Under the pieces are notes generated by a model. It was not told the origin of the DNA. It saw only the letters and a program-made list of their open reading frames with translations, and made no database searches. From NCBI RefSeq assembly GCF_017963645.1, contig NZ_JAGMWN010000002.1, positions 62,001 through 126,000 of the forward strand: 64,000 nucleotides of DNA. The letters are read 5' to 3'. Numbering within the stretch: position 1 is the stretch's first letter; each line of letters begins with the position of its first letter. This document shows, piece by piece, positions 8,717-18,151 of the stretch. The position numbers and the translations under genes were made by a program. The DNA comes from Marivibrio halodurans. Lineage in GTDB: Bacteria > Pseudomonadota > Alphaproteobacteria > UBA8366 > Aestuariispiraceae.

Positions 8717-9088
8717 TCAACTCCGGGGTTTCGCCAGCAGCGGGCCGAGCTGTTGCCCCCCGGCGATATGAACGTGGAAGTGGGGCACCTCCTGGTTCGA
8801 ATCGCGCCCGTGATTGGCGAGGACGCGATAGCCGCTGTCCTTCAGGCCCATCTTGCGCGCGACATGGCCGACGGCGCGCACGAAGGCGGCGATCTCCGCG
8901 TCCCCGGCCTTCTCGCTGAAATCGTCGAAGGAGACATAGGCCCCCTTTGGGATCACCAGCACATGGGTCGGGGCCTGCGGGTTGATGTCGCGAAAGGCGA
9001 GGACATGCTCGTCCTCGAAAATCGTGTCGTTGGGAATCTCGCCGCGCAGAATCTTCGCGAAGATGTTCTGGTCATCATAGGTCGCCAT
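8717..9088 (-). CDS. HIT family nucleotide-binding protein (HINT-like)
   Basis: Histidine-triad protein of 123 residues, a likely purine nucleoside phosphoramidate hydrolase. It has FAKILRGEIPNDTIFEDE near the start and the signature HFHVHIAGGQ near the C-terminus with the histidine triad. I start at the ATG at 9088 (MATYDDQN); the reading frame extends 16 codons further upstream, but the family normally begins here. It converges with the unknown gene ending at 8701. Confidence 0.92.
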   Translation of the reverse strand: MATYDDQNIFAKILRGEIPNDTIFEDEHVLAFRDINPQAPTHVLVIPKGAYVSFDDFSEKAGDAEIAAFVRAVGHVARKMGLKDSGYRVLANHGRDSNQEVPHFHVHIAGGQQLGPLLAKPRS

Positions 9089-9177
9089 GGCGACTTCGTC
9101 CTCCGGTTGGTCCAGGATTTGACGGGAGGGTCGCACCCGGCATCGGTCGGTTCAAACGAAATGAGGCGGCGGCCGCT

Positions 9178-9795
9178 TCAGCGGTCCACCAACAACCGAA
9201 GGCCGAGCGCGCCGAGCAGAAGCGCCGCGCCCCGGTCGAGATGGCGCTTCGCCGCCAGATAGCGCCCGCGCACCGTCTCCGCGCCCATCGCGGCGGCGAG
9301 GACGGCATAGAAGGCGAGTTCGACCGCCAGGTGATTGCCGACGACGACGGCCATCTCCCATGGGCCGAGGCCGACGGGAAAGATCACCACCAGGACGGCG
9401 GCGGCGAACAGCACGGACTTCGGGTTCAGCAGATTGATCAGGAATCCGTCGCGGAAGGCATGACGCGCCGGGCGGGCGGGGCCGGCGATTGCGTCGCGCG
9501 CGCCCTTCCAGGTGCGATAGGCGATATGGAGGAGATAGAGCGCGCCCGCGATCTTGGCCGCCATATAGCCCCAGGGCACCAGTTGGAACAGCCCGTCCAG
9601 CCCCAGAAGCGCCAGCAGCGTCCATGTCGCCGCCATGGTGCCGAGCCCCGCACCCGTCACGAAGCCCGCCCGCCGACCGGAGGCGAGCGTCGTTCGAATC
9701 GCCACCAGCAGCGCCGGCCCGGGACTGGCGATCGCGGCCAGCAGGGTTAGGTTGAAGGCGATCAGATGGGCGAGGTCGACGGCGCCGTCCGTCAT
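9178..9795 (-). CDS. LysE/RhtB family exporter
   Basis: Inner-membrane exporter of about 205 residues, expected to pump out amino acids or related metabolites. Family features are NLTLLAAIASPGPALLVAIR near the N-terminus, the NPKSVLFAAAV segment in the middle, and about six hydrophobic segments. Substrate is unknown. Its start codon lies 9 bp from a short inverted-repeat element that fills the gap after hisE. Confidence 0.9.
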   Translation of the reverse strand: MTDGAVDLAHLIAFNLTLLAAIASPGPALLVAIRTTLASGRRAGFVTGAGLGTMAATWTLLALLGLDGLFQLVPWGYMAAKIAGALYLLHIAYRTWKGARDAIAGPARPARHAFRDGFLINLLNPKSVLFAAAVLVVIFPVGLGPWEMAVVVGNHLAVELAFYAVLAAAMGAETVRGRYLAAKRHLDRGAALLLGALGLRLLVDR

Positions 9796-9803
9796 CGTGG
9801 TTC

Positions 9804-9922
9804 ATACCAAATCTTGTTGACGATGCCCCGCATCGCTCGCGCCACCCTTCCTATCCGCCTCTGTCCGTTCGGGGGAAAGCCGAACGCGATCCGCATGGGG
9901 CATGATCAGCAAGATTTGGTAT
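9804..9922. repeat. Short inverted-repeat (MITE-like) element between lysE-type gene and hisE
   Basis: ATACCAAATCTTGTTGA at 9804-9820 is matched in inverted orientation at 9906-9922 (16 of 17 bases), with an inner pair ATGCCCC (9823-9829) and GGGGCAT (9897-9903). TA dinucleotides at both outer ends (9805-9806, 9920-9921) would fit a TA target duplication. It fills the gap between two genes and abuts the hisE stop codon. No coding capacity. Confidence 0.6.
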
Positions 9923-10254
9923 TACTCCCCGCGGCGCGCCTTCTCCTCCAGCCCGGACGTGCCGGCGCGCGCTTCCAGCTTCTCCCAGACCTCGGCGGGA
10001 TCGACCCCGGCATCGGCCCAGAGCACGCAGAGATGATAGAGCAGGTCGGCGCTCTCCGCGACCAGCCCGTCATGGTCGTCGCGGGTCGCCTCGATCACGC
10101 ACTCGACCGCTTCCTCGCCCAGCTTCTGGGCGATCTTGGCCCGCCCCTTGGCGTAGAGCTTCGCGGTATAGCTCTCGCCCGGGTCCGCGCCCTTGCGCGC
10201 CAGCACGGTGGCGTGCAGACGGTCGATGGCATGCGTCGGCGTTTCTTGCGCCAT
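9922..10254 (-). CDS. hisE: Phosphoribosyl-ATP diphosphatase
   Basis: Second step of histidine synthesis: hydrolyses phosphoribosyl-ATP to phosphoribosyl-AMP. The product is 110 residues with the MazG-like helical signature KLGEEAVECVIEATRDDHDG and ESADLLYHLCVLWADAGV. I start at the ATG at 10254 (MAQETPTHAI); hisF ends 4 bp upstream. It is the last gene of hisB-hisH-hisA-hisF-hisE. Confidence 0.95.
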   Translation of the reverse strand: MAQETPTHAIDRLHATVLARKGADPGESYTAKLYAKGRAKIAQKLGEEAVECVIEATRDDHDGLVAESADLLYHLCVLWADAGVDPAEVWEKLEARAGTSGLEEKARRGE

Positions 10255-10258
10255 GGGG

Positions 10259-11062
10259 TCAGTCTCCCTCCCTTGGCGTGGTGGGGGCCTGGCTGCCGCC
10301 ATCGACCGGCCGGATGGGCAGACCGGCGGCGGCCATGTGCGCCTTGGCCTCGGCGATGGAATATTCGCCGAAATGGAAGATGGAGGCGGCCAGAACGGCG
10401 GCGGCATGACCCTCGCGCACGCCGTCCACCAGATGGTCGAGGGTACCGACGCCGCCGGAGGCGATGACCGGCACGGTGACCGCGTCCGCGACCGCGCGGG
10501 TCAGGGCGTTGTCGAAGCCGCTCTTGGTGCCGTCGCGGTCCATCGAGGTCAGCAACAGCTCGCCCGCGCCGAGATCGACCATATGCCGCGCCCATTCCAC
10601 CGCGTCCAGGCCCGTCGGCTCCCGCCCGCCATGGGTGAAGATCTCCCACTTGCCGGGGCCGGTCGCCTTGGCGTCGAGGGCGACGACGATGCATTGGCTG
10701 CCGAAACGCTCCGCCCCCTCGCGCACGAAGTCGGGACGTTTCACCGCGGCCGTGTTGATCGACACCTTGTCGGCGCCGGCCAGCAGCAGCTTGCGGATAT
10801 CCTCCACCGCGCGAACCCCGCCGCCGACGGTGACCGGCATGAAGGCCGCCTCCGCCGTGCGGGCGACGACGTCATAGATCGTGTCGCGGTTCTCGTGGCT
10901 CGCCGTGATGTCGAGGAAGCAGAGCTCGTCCGCCCCGGCGGCGTCATAGATCCGCGCCTGTTCCACCGGGTCGCCGGCATCGCGCAGATCGACGAAGTTG
11001 ACGCCCTTGACGACGCGGCCGTCCTTGACGTCGAGGCAGGGGATGATCCGTGTCGTCAGCAT
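10259..11062 (-). CDS. hisF: Imidazole glycerol phosphate synthase, cyclase subunit
   Basis: Makes imidazole glycerol phosphate and AICAR, using ammonia from HisH. A (beta/alpha)8 barrel of 267 residues. The catalytic aspartates sit in [15 protein letters not shown] (first strand) and [13 protein letters not shown]; the phosphate-binding loops include VTVGGGVR and VIASGGVG. It lies 5 bp after hisA and 4 bp before hisE, so translation is probably coupled. Confidence 0.97.
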   Translation of the reverse strand: MLTTRIIPCLDVKDGRVVKGVNFVDLRDAGDPVEQARIYDAAGADELCFLDITASHENRDTIYDVVARTAEAAFMPVTVGGGVRAVEDIRKLLLAGADKVSINTAAVKRPDFVREGAERFGSQCIVVALDAKATGPGKWEIFTHGGREPTGLDAVEWARHMVDLGAGELLLTSMDRDGTKSGFDNALTRAVADAVTVPVIASGGVGTLDHLVDGVREGHAAAVLAASIFHFGEYSIAEAKAHMAAAGLPIRPVDGGSQAPTTPREGD

Positions 11063-11067
11063 CGCGA

Positions 11068-11826
11068 TCAGTTCCCACCCGTCTGGCCGGTCGCTTGGCC
11101 GCCGGACTTGGTGAGCGCCACCGCCTCGCCGAGGTCGAGCCGCCCGTCATAGAGCGCCCGGCCGGAGATCGCGCCCGCGATCGCGCCGGTCGCCATCAGC
11201 GCCCGAATGTCCTGCAGATCCTTAACCCCGCCCGAGGCGATCACCGGGATCGAGACCGCCCGGGCAAGCGCCGCCGTCGCGTCGACATTGACCCCGCCGA
11301 GCGCGCCGTCCCGGTCGATATCGGTATAGACGATGGCCGAGACGCCGGCATCCTCGAACCGGCGGGCGAGGTCGAGCGCCTCGATCTCCGTCGCCTCGGC
11401 CCAGCCCTCGACGGCGACGCGGCCGTCGCGCGCGTCGATGCCGACGGCGACCTTGCCCGGGAATTCCCGGCAGCAGTCGTGCACGACCGCCGGGTCCTTG
11501 ACCGCGACGGTGCCGAGCACGATGCGGCTCACCCCGCGCTCGATCCAGGCGCGGGCCCCCTCTAGCGAGCGGATGCCGCCGCCGAGTTGCACCGGCATGC
11601 GCCCGCCGACGGCGGCCAGGATACGCTCCACCGCCTCCGCGTTGACGGGCTTGCCGGCGAAGGCGCCGTTGAGGTCGACCACATGCAGCCACTCCGCGCC
11701 CGCCTGATGGAAGGCGCGGGCCTGGGCGCCGGGATCGTCGTTGAAGACGGTGGCCGCCGCCATCTCGCCGCGCAGCAGGCGCACGCACTGGCCGTCCTTC
11801 AGGTCGATTGCCGGGTAGAGGATCAT
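11068..11826 (-). CDS. hisA: ProFAR isomerase
   Basis: Fourth step of histidine synthesis: an Amadori rearrangement of ProFAR to PRFAR. The (beta/alpha)8 barrel has 252 residues. Catalytic aspartates are in [15 protein letters not shown] and in [20 protein letters not shown] and VIASGGVKD are the phosphate-binding loops. It lies between hisH (30-bp gap) and hisF (5-bp gap). Confidence 0.97.
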   Translation of the reverse strand: MILYPAIDLKDGQCVRLLRGEMAAATVFNDDPGAQARAFHQAGAEWLHVVDLNGAFAGKPVNAEAVERILAAVGGRMPVQLGGGIRSLEGARAWIERGVSRIVLGTVAVKDPAVVHDCCREFPGKVAVGIDARDGRVAVEGWAEATEIEALDLARRFEDAGVSAIVYTDIDRDGALGGVNVDATAALARAVSIPVIASGGVKDLQDIRALMATGAIAGAISGRALYDGRLDLGEAVALTKSGGQATGQTGGN

Positions 11827-11856
11827 CGCGTCACGGGTCCTGTGCGGTTTCGTGCT

Positions 11857-12492
11857 CTAGGGAGTCCAGGCAAGGAAATTGGCGATCAGCCGAAGGCCCG
11901 CCGCCTGGCTCTTCTCCGGGTGGAACTGGGTGCCCACCATGTTGTCGCGTCCGACGGCCGCCGTCAGCACGCGGCCGTATTCGACCGCCGCGAGGCGATG
12001 GGCCGGATCGTCCGGCGTCAGGTGATAGCCGTGGACGAAATAGGCATAGTGCCGCCCATCCCCCAGCCCGGCGAAGACCGGATGATCGGCCACGTCGGTC
12101 AGGATGTTCCACCCCATATGCGGCACCTTCAGGCTCGGGTCCGGCGGACGGATCGCCTCCACCCGTCCCGGAATCCAGCCGAGGCCCGGATGCACCCCGT
12201 GCTCCCGCCCCTCGTCGGCCATCAACTGCATGCCGACGCAGATGCCGAGGAAGGGGCGGCCCTTGTGGATCACCGCCTCCGTCAGGGCCTCCACCACGCC
12301 CGGCACGGCCGAAAGCCCGCGCATGCAGTCGCCGAAAGCGCCCACGCCGGGCAGCACGATGCGGTCGGCCGCGCGGATACGCGCGGCATCGTCCGTCACC
12401 TCGATGGTTTCGGAGGGGCCGGCCATGCGCTCGAACGCCTTCGCGGCCGAGCGCAGATTGCCGGAGCCGTAATCGACGATCGCGACACTCAT
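11857..12492 (-). CDS. hisH: Imidazole glycerol phosphate synthase, glutaminase subunit
   Basis: Class I glutamine amidotransferase that feeds ammonia to HisF. The product is 211 residues. The nucleophile is in [16 protein letters not shown], and the catalytic His and Glu are in [10 protein letters not shown]. An N-terminal [18 protein letters not shown] is typical of HisH. It is flanked by hisB and hisA in one operon. Confidence 0.97.
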   Translation of the reverse strand: MSVAIVDYGSGNLRSAAKAFERMAGPSETIEVTDDAARIRAADRIVLPGVGAFGDCMRGLSAVPGVVEALTEAVIHKGRPFLGICVGMQLMADEGREHGVHPGLGWIPGRVEAIRPPDPSLKVPHMGWNILTDVADHPVFAGLGDGRHYAYFVHGYHLTPDDPAHRLAAVEYGRVLTAAVGRDNMVGTQFHPEKSQAAGLRLIANFLAWTP

Positions 12493-12525
12493 CGACGCGC
12501 TGTTCCCATTACCAAGGGTGAGATA

Positions 12526-13155
12526 TCAGGAGCGCGCGGCCGGCGCCGCCGCCATGCCGGCGACCCCGCCGAGCGCGCCCTTGGTCGAGGGCACCTGATC
12601 GGCCTTGCGCGGGTCGATCGCCACCGCCGCCTTGAGCGCGCGGGCGAGGCCCTTGAAGGCGCTCTCGATCTTATGGTGGTTGTTCTCGCCGTGCAGCGTC
12701 TCGACATGGACGTTGGCGCCCAGCGCCTGGGCGAAGGCCTGGTACCATTCCTTGAACAGCTCGGTATCGAAATCGCCCAGCTTGTCCCGGGTGAAGGCGA
12801 CCTTCCACACCAGATAGGGACGGCCGGAAAGGTCGAGGGCGACGCGCGTCAGCGTCTCGTCCATCGGAATGACGGCATCGCCGAAGCGCTCGATCCCCTT
12901 GCGCTCGCCCAGCGCCTTGGCGATCGCCTCGCCGATGGCGTAGCCGGAATCCTCGGTCGTGTGGTGGAAATCGATATGCAGGTCGCCTTCCGCGCGCACG
13001 GTAAGGTCGACCAACCCGTGCCGGCCGAGTTGATCCAACATGTGATCGAGGAAACCGATCCCGGTCGCGATATCGGTCTTGCCGGTGCCGTCCAGATCGA
13101 CGGACACGGCGATCCGCGTCTCCTTCGTGACGCGCTCGACGCTGGCGGTGCGCAT
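12526..13155 (-). CDS. hisB: Imidazoleglycerol-phosphate dehydratase
   Basis: Dehydrates imidazole glycerol phosphate to imidazole acetol phosphate. The product is 209 residues and monofunctional, without the phosphatase domain of the enterobacterial fusion. Metal-binding histidines are in [13 protein letters not shown] and in DFHHTTED. A short Ala-rich tail follows the catalytic part. I start at the ATG at 13155 ([13 protein letters not shown]); the longer upstream frame adds an atypical Arg/Pro-rich leader. Confidence 0.96.
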   Translation of the reverse strand: MRTASVERVTKETRIAVSVDLDGTGKTDIATGIGFLDHMLDQLGRHGLVDLTVRAEGDLHIDFHHTTEDSGYAIGEAIAKALGERKGIERFGDAVIPMDETLTRVALDLSGRPYLVWKVAFTRDKLGDFDTELFKEWYQAFAQALGANVHVETLHGENNHHKIESAFKGLARALKAAVAIDPRKADQVPSTKGALGGVAGMAAAPAARS

Positions 13156-13287
13156 GGCGAATCCCTTCTCCGTGCGGCGCGAACAGGGGCCGCAAGGCGC
13201 GGTTATACCCGCCGATAGGGCGCTTGGCCAGGGATGGCGCGCCCGATCGGCGGGACAACGCATCGGGACCGCGTCGTCCCTATCGGG

Positions 13288-14718
13288 TTAGAGGGCCGCG
13301 GCTTCTTCCGTCGTGATCCTGACATTCAGGAAGTGCAACGCATCGGCGATCGGAATGAAGAAGTTGGCGCCGACGGAGTAGCTGCCCGGCCCGTATCCCG
13401 AGACCGCGACCGCGACCACGTTGCCATTGGCGTCGAGCAGGGGGCCGCCGCTATTGCCGCCCTGAATATCGACGTCCGCCTGGATCAGTCGAAGCCCGGT
13501 TTGCTCCGACCGGCGGGTGGCGCTGACCACGCCGCGCGTCACGGTGGAGCGCAGCGCCTCCTTCAACGGGTTGCCGACGGCATAGACATCCTCGGTCACT
13601 TCCGGTTCCGCCGTGCGGATCGGGAAGGGGTTGCCGCCGGTCAACGGGACCTTGATCAGCGCGATGTCACGCTGCTTGTGGCGGCGCAGGACGGTGCCCG
13701 TCACCTCGATTCCGTTGCGCAGCACGACGGCCACCTGCTCGGCGTTCCCCGTGACGTGGTGGTTGGTCAGGATATAGCCGTCGCGCGAGATCAGGAATCC
13801 GGAGCCCAGCCCCGTCCCGGTGCGAATCGAGACCGTGGAATCCAGAACCGCGTCCAGTGTCTCGCGGATCGGCAGGGTGCGCAGCCTGTTGGCCTCGATC
13901 AGGATGGGCTCGTCCGCCAGGGGCTGGGAGCGGAAGGTCTCGGTCTCGCTGGTGGAGAGAAGGGCGGCGAAGTCGGGATCGACCGCCAGCTTTTCCGTGG
14001 CGGCGCCCCAGGCGTCGAAGAAGGCATCCGTGATTCCGGTCTGCTTCGGCTTCTTCTGGATGCCGTACCCCTTGGAGGTGAAGGTTTCGACCGGCTCCTT
14101 GCGCAGCGGGTCGTAGACGATCCAATCGACCTCGATCTGGATCTCGGCGGAGTATTTGCCAAGCGGCCGGCCGTCCCACCAATGATGTTCCTCGCACCCG
14201 TTGCCGACCATTTCGGCCAGCCGCGCGCCGAGGAGATATTGGGCCCGGTTGCGGTCGTCATCGACCTCGAACATCGCCTCCGGGTCGCCCGCCAGGTCGA
14301 AGCCCCTCTGGGCGAGGGCCTTGTGGATCATGGTGCCGACCTCTCCGTCCCAATTGCCGAGGAACTTGCCGGTCGCCCGCCATTCGTAAACGGACTCGCC
14401 CTGATGCCGGTAGTTGCACAAGGAGCCGCCCAGCCCCTCGACTCCGCCGGCGGGGAAATGCATCACGACGGTTCCATGCCGGATCGCGCTGATCGCGCTG
14501 GTGAAGGCGATCGGCTTGTACTTGCTCTCCCCGAACATCGCGGCCTGGGCGATCTCGTCCGCGTCCGCCTGGGCCTCGATCGCGGTCGGGGCGTCCGGGT
14601 CCGGACGGTCGAGCACCATCGGCGCGGTCGTGTTGCAGGCGGCCAGGACGGCCAGGACGACAAGCAGCGAGATGGACGCGCGAACGCGGGCGCACGCGCG
14701 CTGAACATGGACCGGCAT
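13288..14718 (-). CDS. Trypsin-like serine protease lipoprotein
   Basis: Envelope protease of 476 residues. A lipoprotein signal ends in the lipobox LAAC ([14 protein letters not shown]), so it is probably lipid-anchored. A long N-terminal part without a recognised domain comes first. The C-terminal trypsin-like domain has His in ILTNHHVTG, Asp in RDIALIKVP and Ser in [13 protein letters not shown], so all three catalytic residues are present. No PDZ domain is seen. It lies between hisB (132 bp) and the divergent hslV, interrupting the hisB-hslV adjacency common in alphaproteobacteria. I start at the ATG at 14718. Confidence 0.85.
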   Translation of the reverse strand: MPVHVQRACARVRASISLLVVLAVLAACNTTAPMVLDRPDPDAPTAIEAQADADEIAQAAMFGESKYKPIAFTSAISAIRHGTVVMHFPAGGVEGLGGSLCNYRHQGESVYEWRATGKFLGNWDGEVGTMIHKALAQRGFDLAGDPEAMFEVDDDRNRAQYLLGARLAEMVGNGCEEHHWWDGRPLGKYSAEIQIEVDWIVYDPLRKEPVETFTSKGYGIQKKPKQTGITDAFFDAWGAATEKLAVDPDFAALLSTSETETFRSQPLADEPILIEANRLRTLPIRETLDAVLDSTVSIRTGTGLGSGFLISRDGYILTNHHVTGNAEQVAVVLRNGIEVTGTVLRRHKQRDIALIKVPLTGGNPFPIRTAEPEVTEDVYAVGNPLKEALRSTVTRGVVSATRRSEQTGLRLIQADVDIQGGNSGGPLLDANGNVVAVAVSGYGPGSYSVGANFFIPIADALHFLNVRITTEEAAAL

Positions 14719-14900
14719 GATAAGGACCCTCTCCCCAACGAAACGCAATTACGACGTGCAGTTTAATCGTGGACAACCGGATATGCCATATGGAGATATG
14801 ATTTTTGCGCGGGCGGGCGTCCGGCATCCCTCCCGCCTTCCTTCGGGCCGCGTCCACTTTCCGATTGACCCCCGTCGCGCGGCATCCCATATCGCGGCGC

Positions 14901-15473
14901 ATGACGGACAAGGCGATGAACTCTCCCGCCGAGATGCATGGCACGACGATCCTGGCCGTGCGCAAGGGGGCGGATGTCGTGGTGGCCGGCGATGGGCAGG
15001 TCACCCTCGGCAATACGGTCTTCAAATCCAATGCGCGCAAGGTGCGGCGCCTCGCGAACGGGCGCGTGATCGCCGGTTTCGCGGGCGCGACGGCGGATGC
15101 CTTCACGCTGTTCGAGCGGCTGGAGGCGAAGCTGGAACAATATCCGACCCAGCTTACCCGCGCCTGCGTCGAGCTTGCCAAGGACTGGCGCACCGACCGC
15201 TATCTGCGCCGGTTGGAGGCGATGATGGCGGTGGCGGACAGCGAGGTGTCGCTGATCCTCTCCGGCACCGGCGACGTGATCGAACCGGAGGACGGGCTGA
15301 TCGGCATCGGCTCCGGAGGCGCCTACGCGCTGGCGGCGGCCCGGGCGCTCGCCGACCGGGAGGACATGGACGCGGAGGCGATCGCGCGCCGCGCCATGGA
15401 TATCGCCGCCGGCATCTGCATCTATACCAATGGCGAGATCGCGGTCGAGACGCTGAAGCCCGGCGCCGCCTGA
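14901..15473 (+). CDS. hslV: ATP-dependent protease subunit HslV
   Basis: Threonine protease of the HslVU complex. The 190-residue chain carries a short propeptide that ends before the catalytic Thr in [12 protein letters not shown]. The conserved [14 protein letters not shown] and the proteasome-type body follow. I start at the ATG at 14901; a second in-frame ATG lies at 14916. TTGACC (14865-14870) and CCATAT (14887-14892) form a possible promoter very close to the start, which would favour the second ATG or a near-leaderless message. hslU follows after 68 bp. Confidence 0.95.
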   Translation: MTDKAMNSPAEMHGTTILAVRKGADVVVAGDGQVTLGNTVFKSNARKVRRLANGRVIAGFAGATADAFTLFERLEAKLEQYPTQLTRACVELAKDWRTDRYLRRLEAMMAVADSEVSLILSGTGDVIEPEDGLIGIGSGGAYALAAARALADREDMDAEAIARRAMDIAAGICIYTNGEIAVETLKPGAA

Positions 15474-15541
15474 GGCCGGGACACGCGTCCCGCCCGATCC
15501 GCGATCCAGTTCGAGAGTCCAGTCGAAAGGCCGCTTTCCCC

Positions 15542-16852
<1,311 letters not shown>

Positions 16853-16873
16853 CGGCAGGCCGTTTCGGAGCGG

Positions 16874-17836
16874 TCATTTCGCGCCGTCGGCCAGCCAATC
16901 CTCGATCAGGCGCCGCGCGATGCTGTCCGGGCGGGGCAGCTTGAAGCTCTCGTCCTCCGGACTGGCCAACAACTCCGCGCGGCTCATCCAGCGCGCGCTT
17001 TCGATCTCGTCCTCCGCCACCCGGAGGTCGAAGCCGGTGGCGCGCGCCGTGAAGCCCAGCATGATGGAGGAGGGGAAGGGCCAGGGCTGGCTCGATTTAT
17101 AGGTGACGTCGGCGACCGGCAGGCCGACCTCCTCCATCACCTCGCGCGCGACGGCGTCCTCCAGGCTCTCACCCGGCTCGACGAAGCCGGCCAGGACCGA
17201 ATGCATGCCCGGCGGCCAGACCGGCTGGCGGCCCAGCACCGCGCGGTCGCCGCCGTCATGGATCAACATGATGACGGCCGGGTCGGTGCGCGGGAAATGC
17301 ACGGCCCCGCAGGCCGCGTTGGTGCAGCGCCGCTCATGCCCGCCCTTCGCGGCCTCCGCCGGGTGGCCGCAGGCGCCGCAGAAGCGATGGCGCCGGTCCC
17401 AATGCACCATGCCGCGCGCATAGGCCAGGATCGCGCCGGCCTCGTGGTTCAGCGCCGGGCCGGTCTTGCGCAGATCCTCGAACGCGCCGCCGAGACTCTC
17501 CGGCGCCGCCTCTCCGGTGCCCAGGTCCAGCGCGAAATAGGGCCGGCGCAGATCGTCGAGCCCCAGGAAGATGCCGACGCCGCCCCCACCGGTGGCCTCG
17601 ACCGCGACGGCCATCTCCTCGACGGAAAGGAACCGCGCCGTCACGTCGCCGTCGGTGTAATCCACCAATGTCGCCTGCTGCCAGACCGGCACGTAGCGGG
17701 CGTTCCCGGCCATGGCGAAATCGCCCAGCGCCGCCCCGTCGCGCCGCATCTCGTCCGCCCGGTCGAGCGGCCCGGAGGCGTAGCGGTTGGCGGGATGGGC
17801 GTGGTGCGGAACGGATCGGCGGGGCAGCATTTTCAT
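16874..17836 (-). CDS. nudC: NAD(+) diphosphatase / NADH pyrophosphatase
   Basis: Nudix hydrolase acting on NAD(H) and probably NAD-capped RNA. The 320-residue protein has the zinc ribbon CGACGHPAEAAKGGHERRC (with a further Cys in NAAC) and a Nudix box GFVEPGESLEDAVAREVMEE. Just after the box lies SQPWPFPSSIMLGF, the NudC signature. I start at the first ATG, 17836; an in-frame GTG is 6 codons upstream. It converges with hslU. Confidence 0.93.
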   Translation of the reverse strand: MKMLPRRSVPHHAHPANRYASGPLDRADEMRRDGAALGDFAMAGNARYVPVWQQATLVDYTDGDVTARFLSVEEMAVAVEATGGGGVGIFLGLDDLRRPYFALDLGTGEAAPESLGGAFEDLRKTGPALNHEAGAILAYARGMVHWDRRHRFCGACGHPAEAAKGGHERRCTNAACGAVHFPRTDPAVIMLIHDGGDRAVLGRQPVWPPGMHSVLAGFVEPGESLEDAVAREVMEEVGLPVADVTYKSSQPWPFPSSIMLGFTARATGFDLRVAEDEIESARWMSRAELLASPEDESFKLPRPDSIARRLIEDWLADGAK

Positions 17837-17958
17837 GATGGGGAAAAGTGGCACGGAGGGGCGGGGGCGACAATCCTATTCCCTATACGGAACCCGCCCC
17901 TAGGAATCTGGAGGAATCGGGTTGCACTCCCCCGGGGCGATCCTGATATAAGGCGCTT

Positions 17959-18056
17959 GGAAGGCCGGACGGCGGGCGGGCGCCTCGCCAACCCGGTCAG
18001 GTCCGGAAGGAAGCAGCCGTAACGAGTTTCCGCCCGGGTCGTCGCTCCGGTCTTCC
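17959..18056 (+). ncRNA. ffs: 4.5S RNA of the signal recognition particle (small bacterial type)
   Basis: The conserved SRP core GTCAGGTCCGGAAGGAAGC and the following CAGCCGTAACGA are present at about 17997-18028. The ends GGAAGGCCGG and CCGGTCTTCC can pair to close a hairpin of about 98 nt. It lies just upstream of dnaX, the usual alphaproteobacterial position. Ends are estimated to within a few bases. Confidence 0.93.
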
Positions 18057-18151
18057 GCCGCTTTTCCCACTTTTTCCCGACCGAGACGATCCCACTCGCT
18101 GGTCCCAACAATCTGTTGGGTTCACCGCTTGGCGCCGCTATTGTCGGGGCG

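Noticed and set aside
11587-13218. A 543-codon plus-strand frame over hisA-hisB
   Set aside because: The histidine genes on the minus strand are unmistakable.
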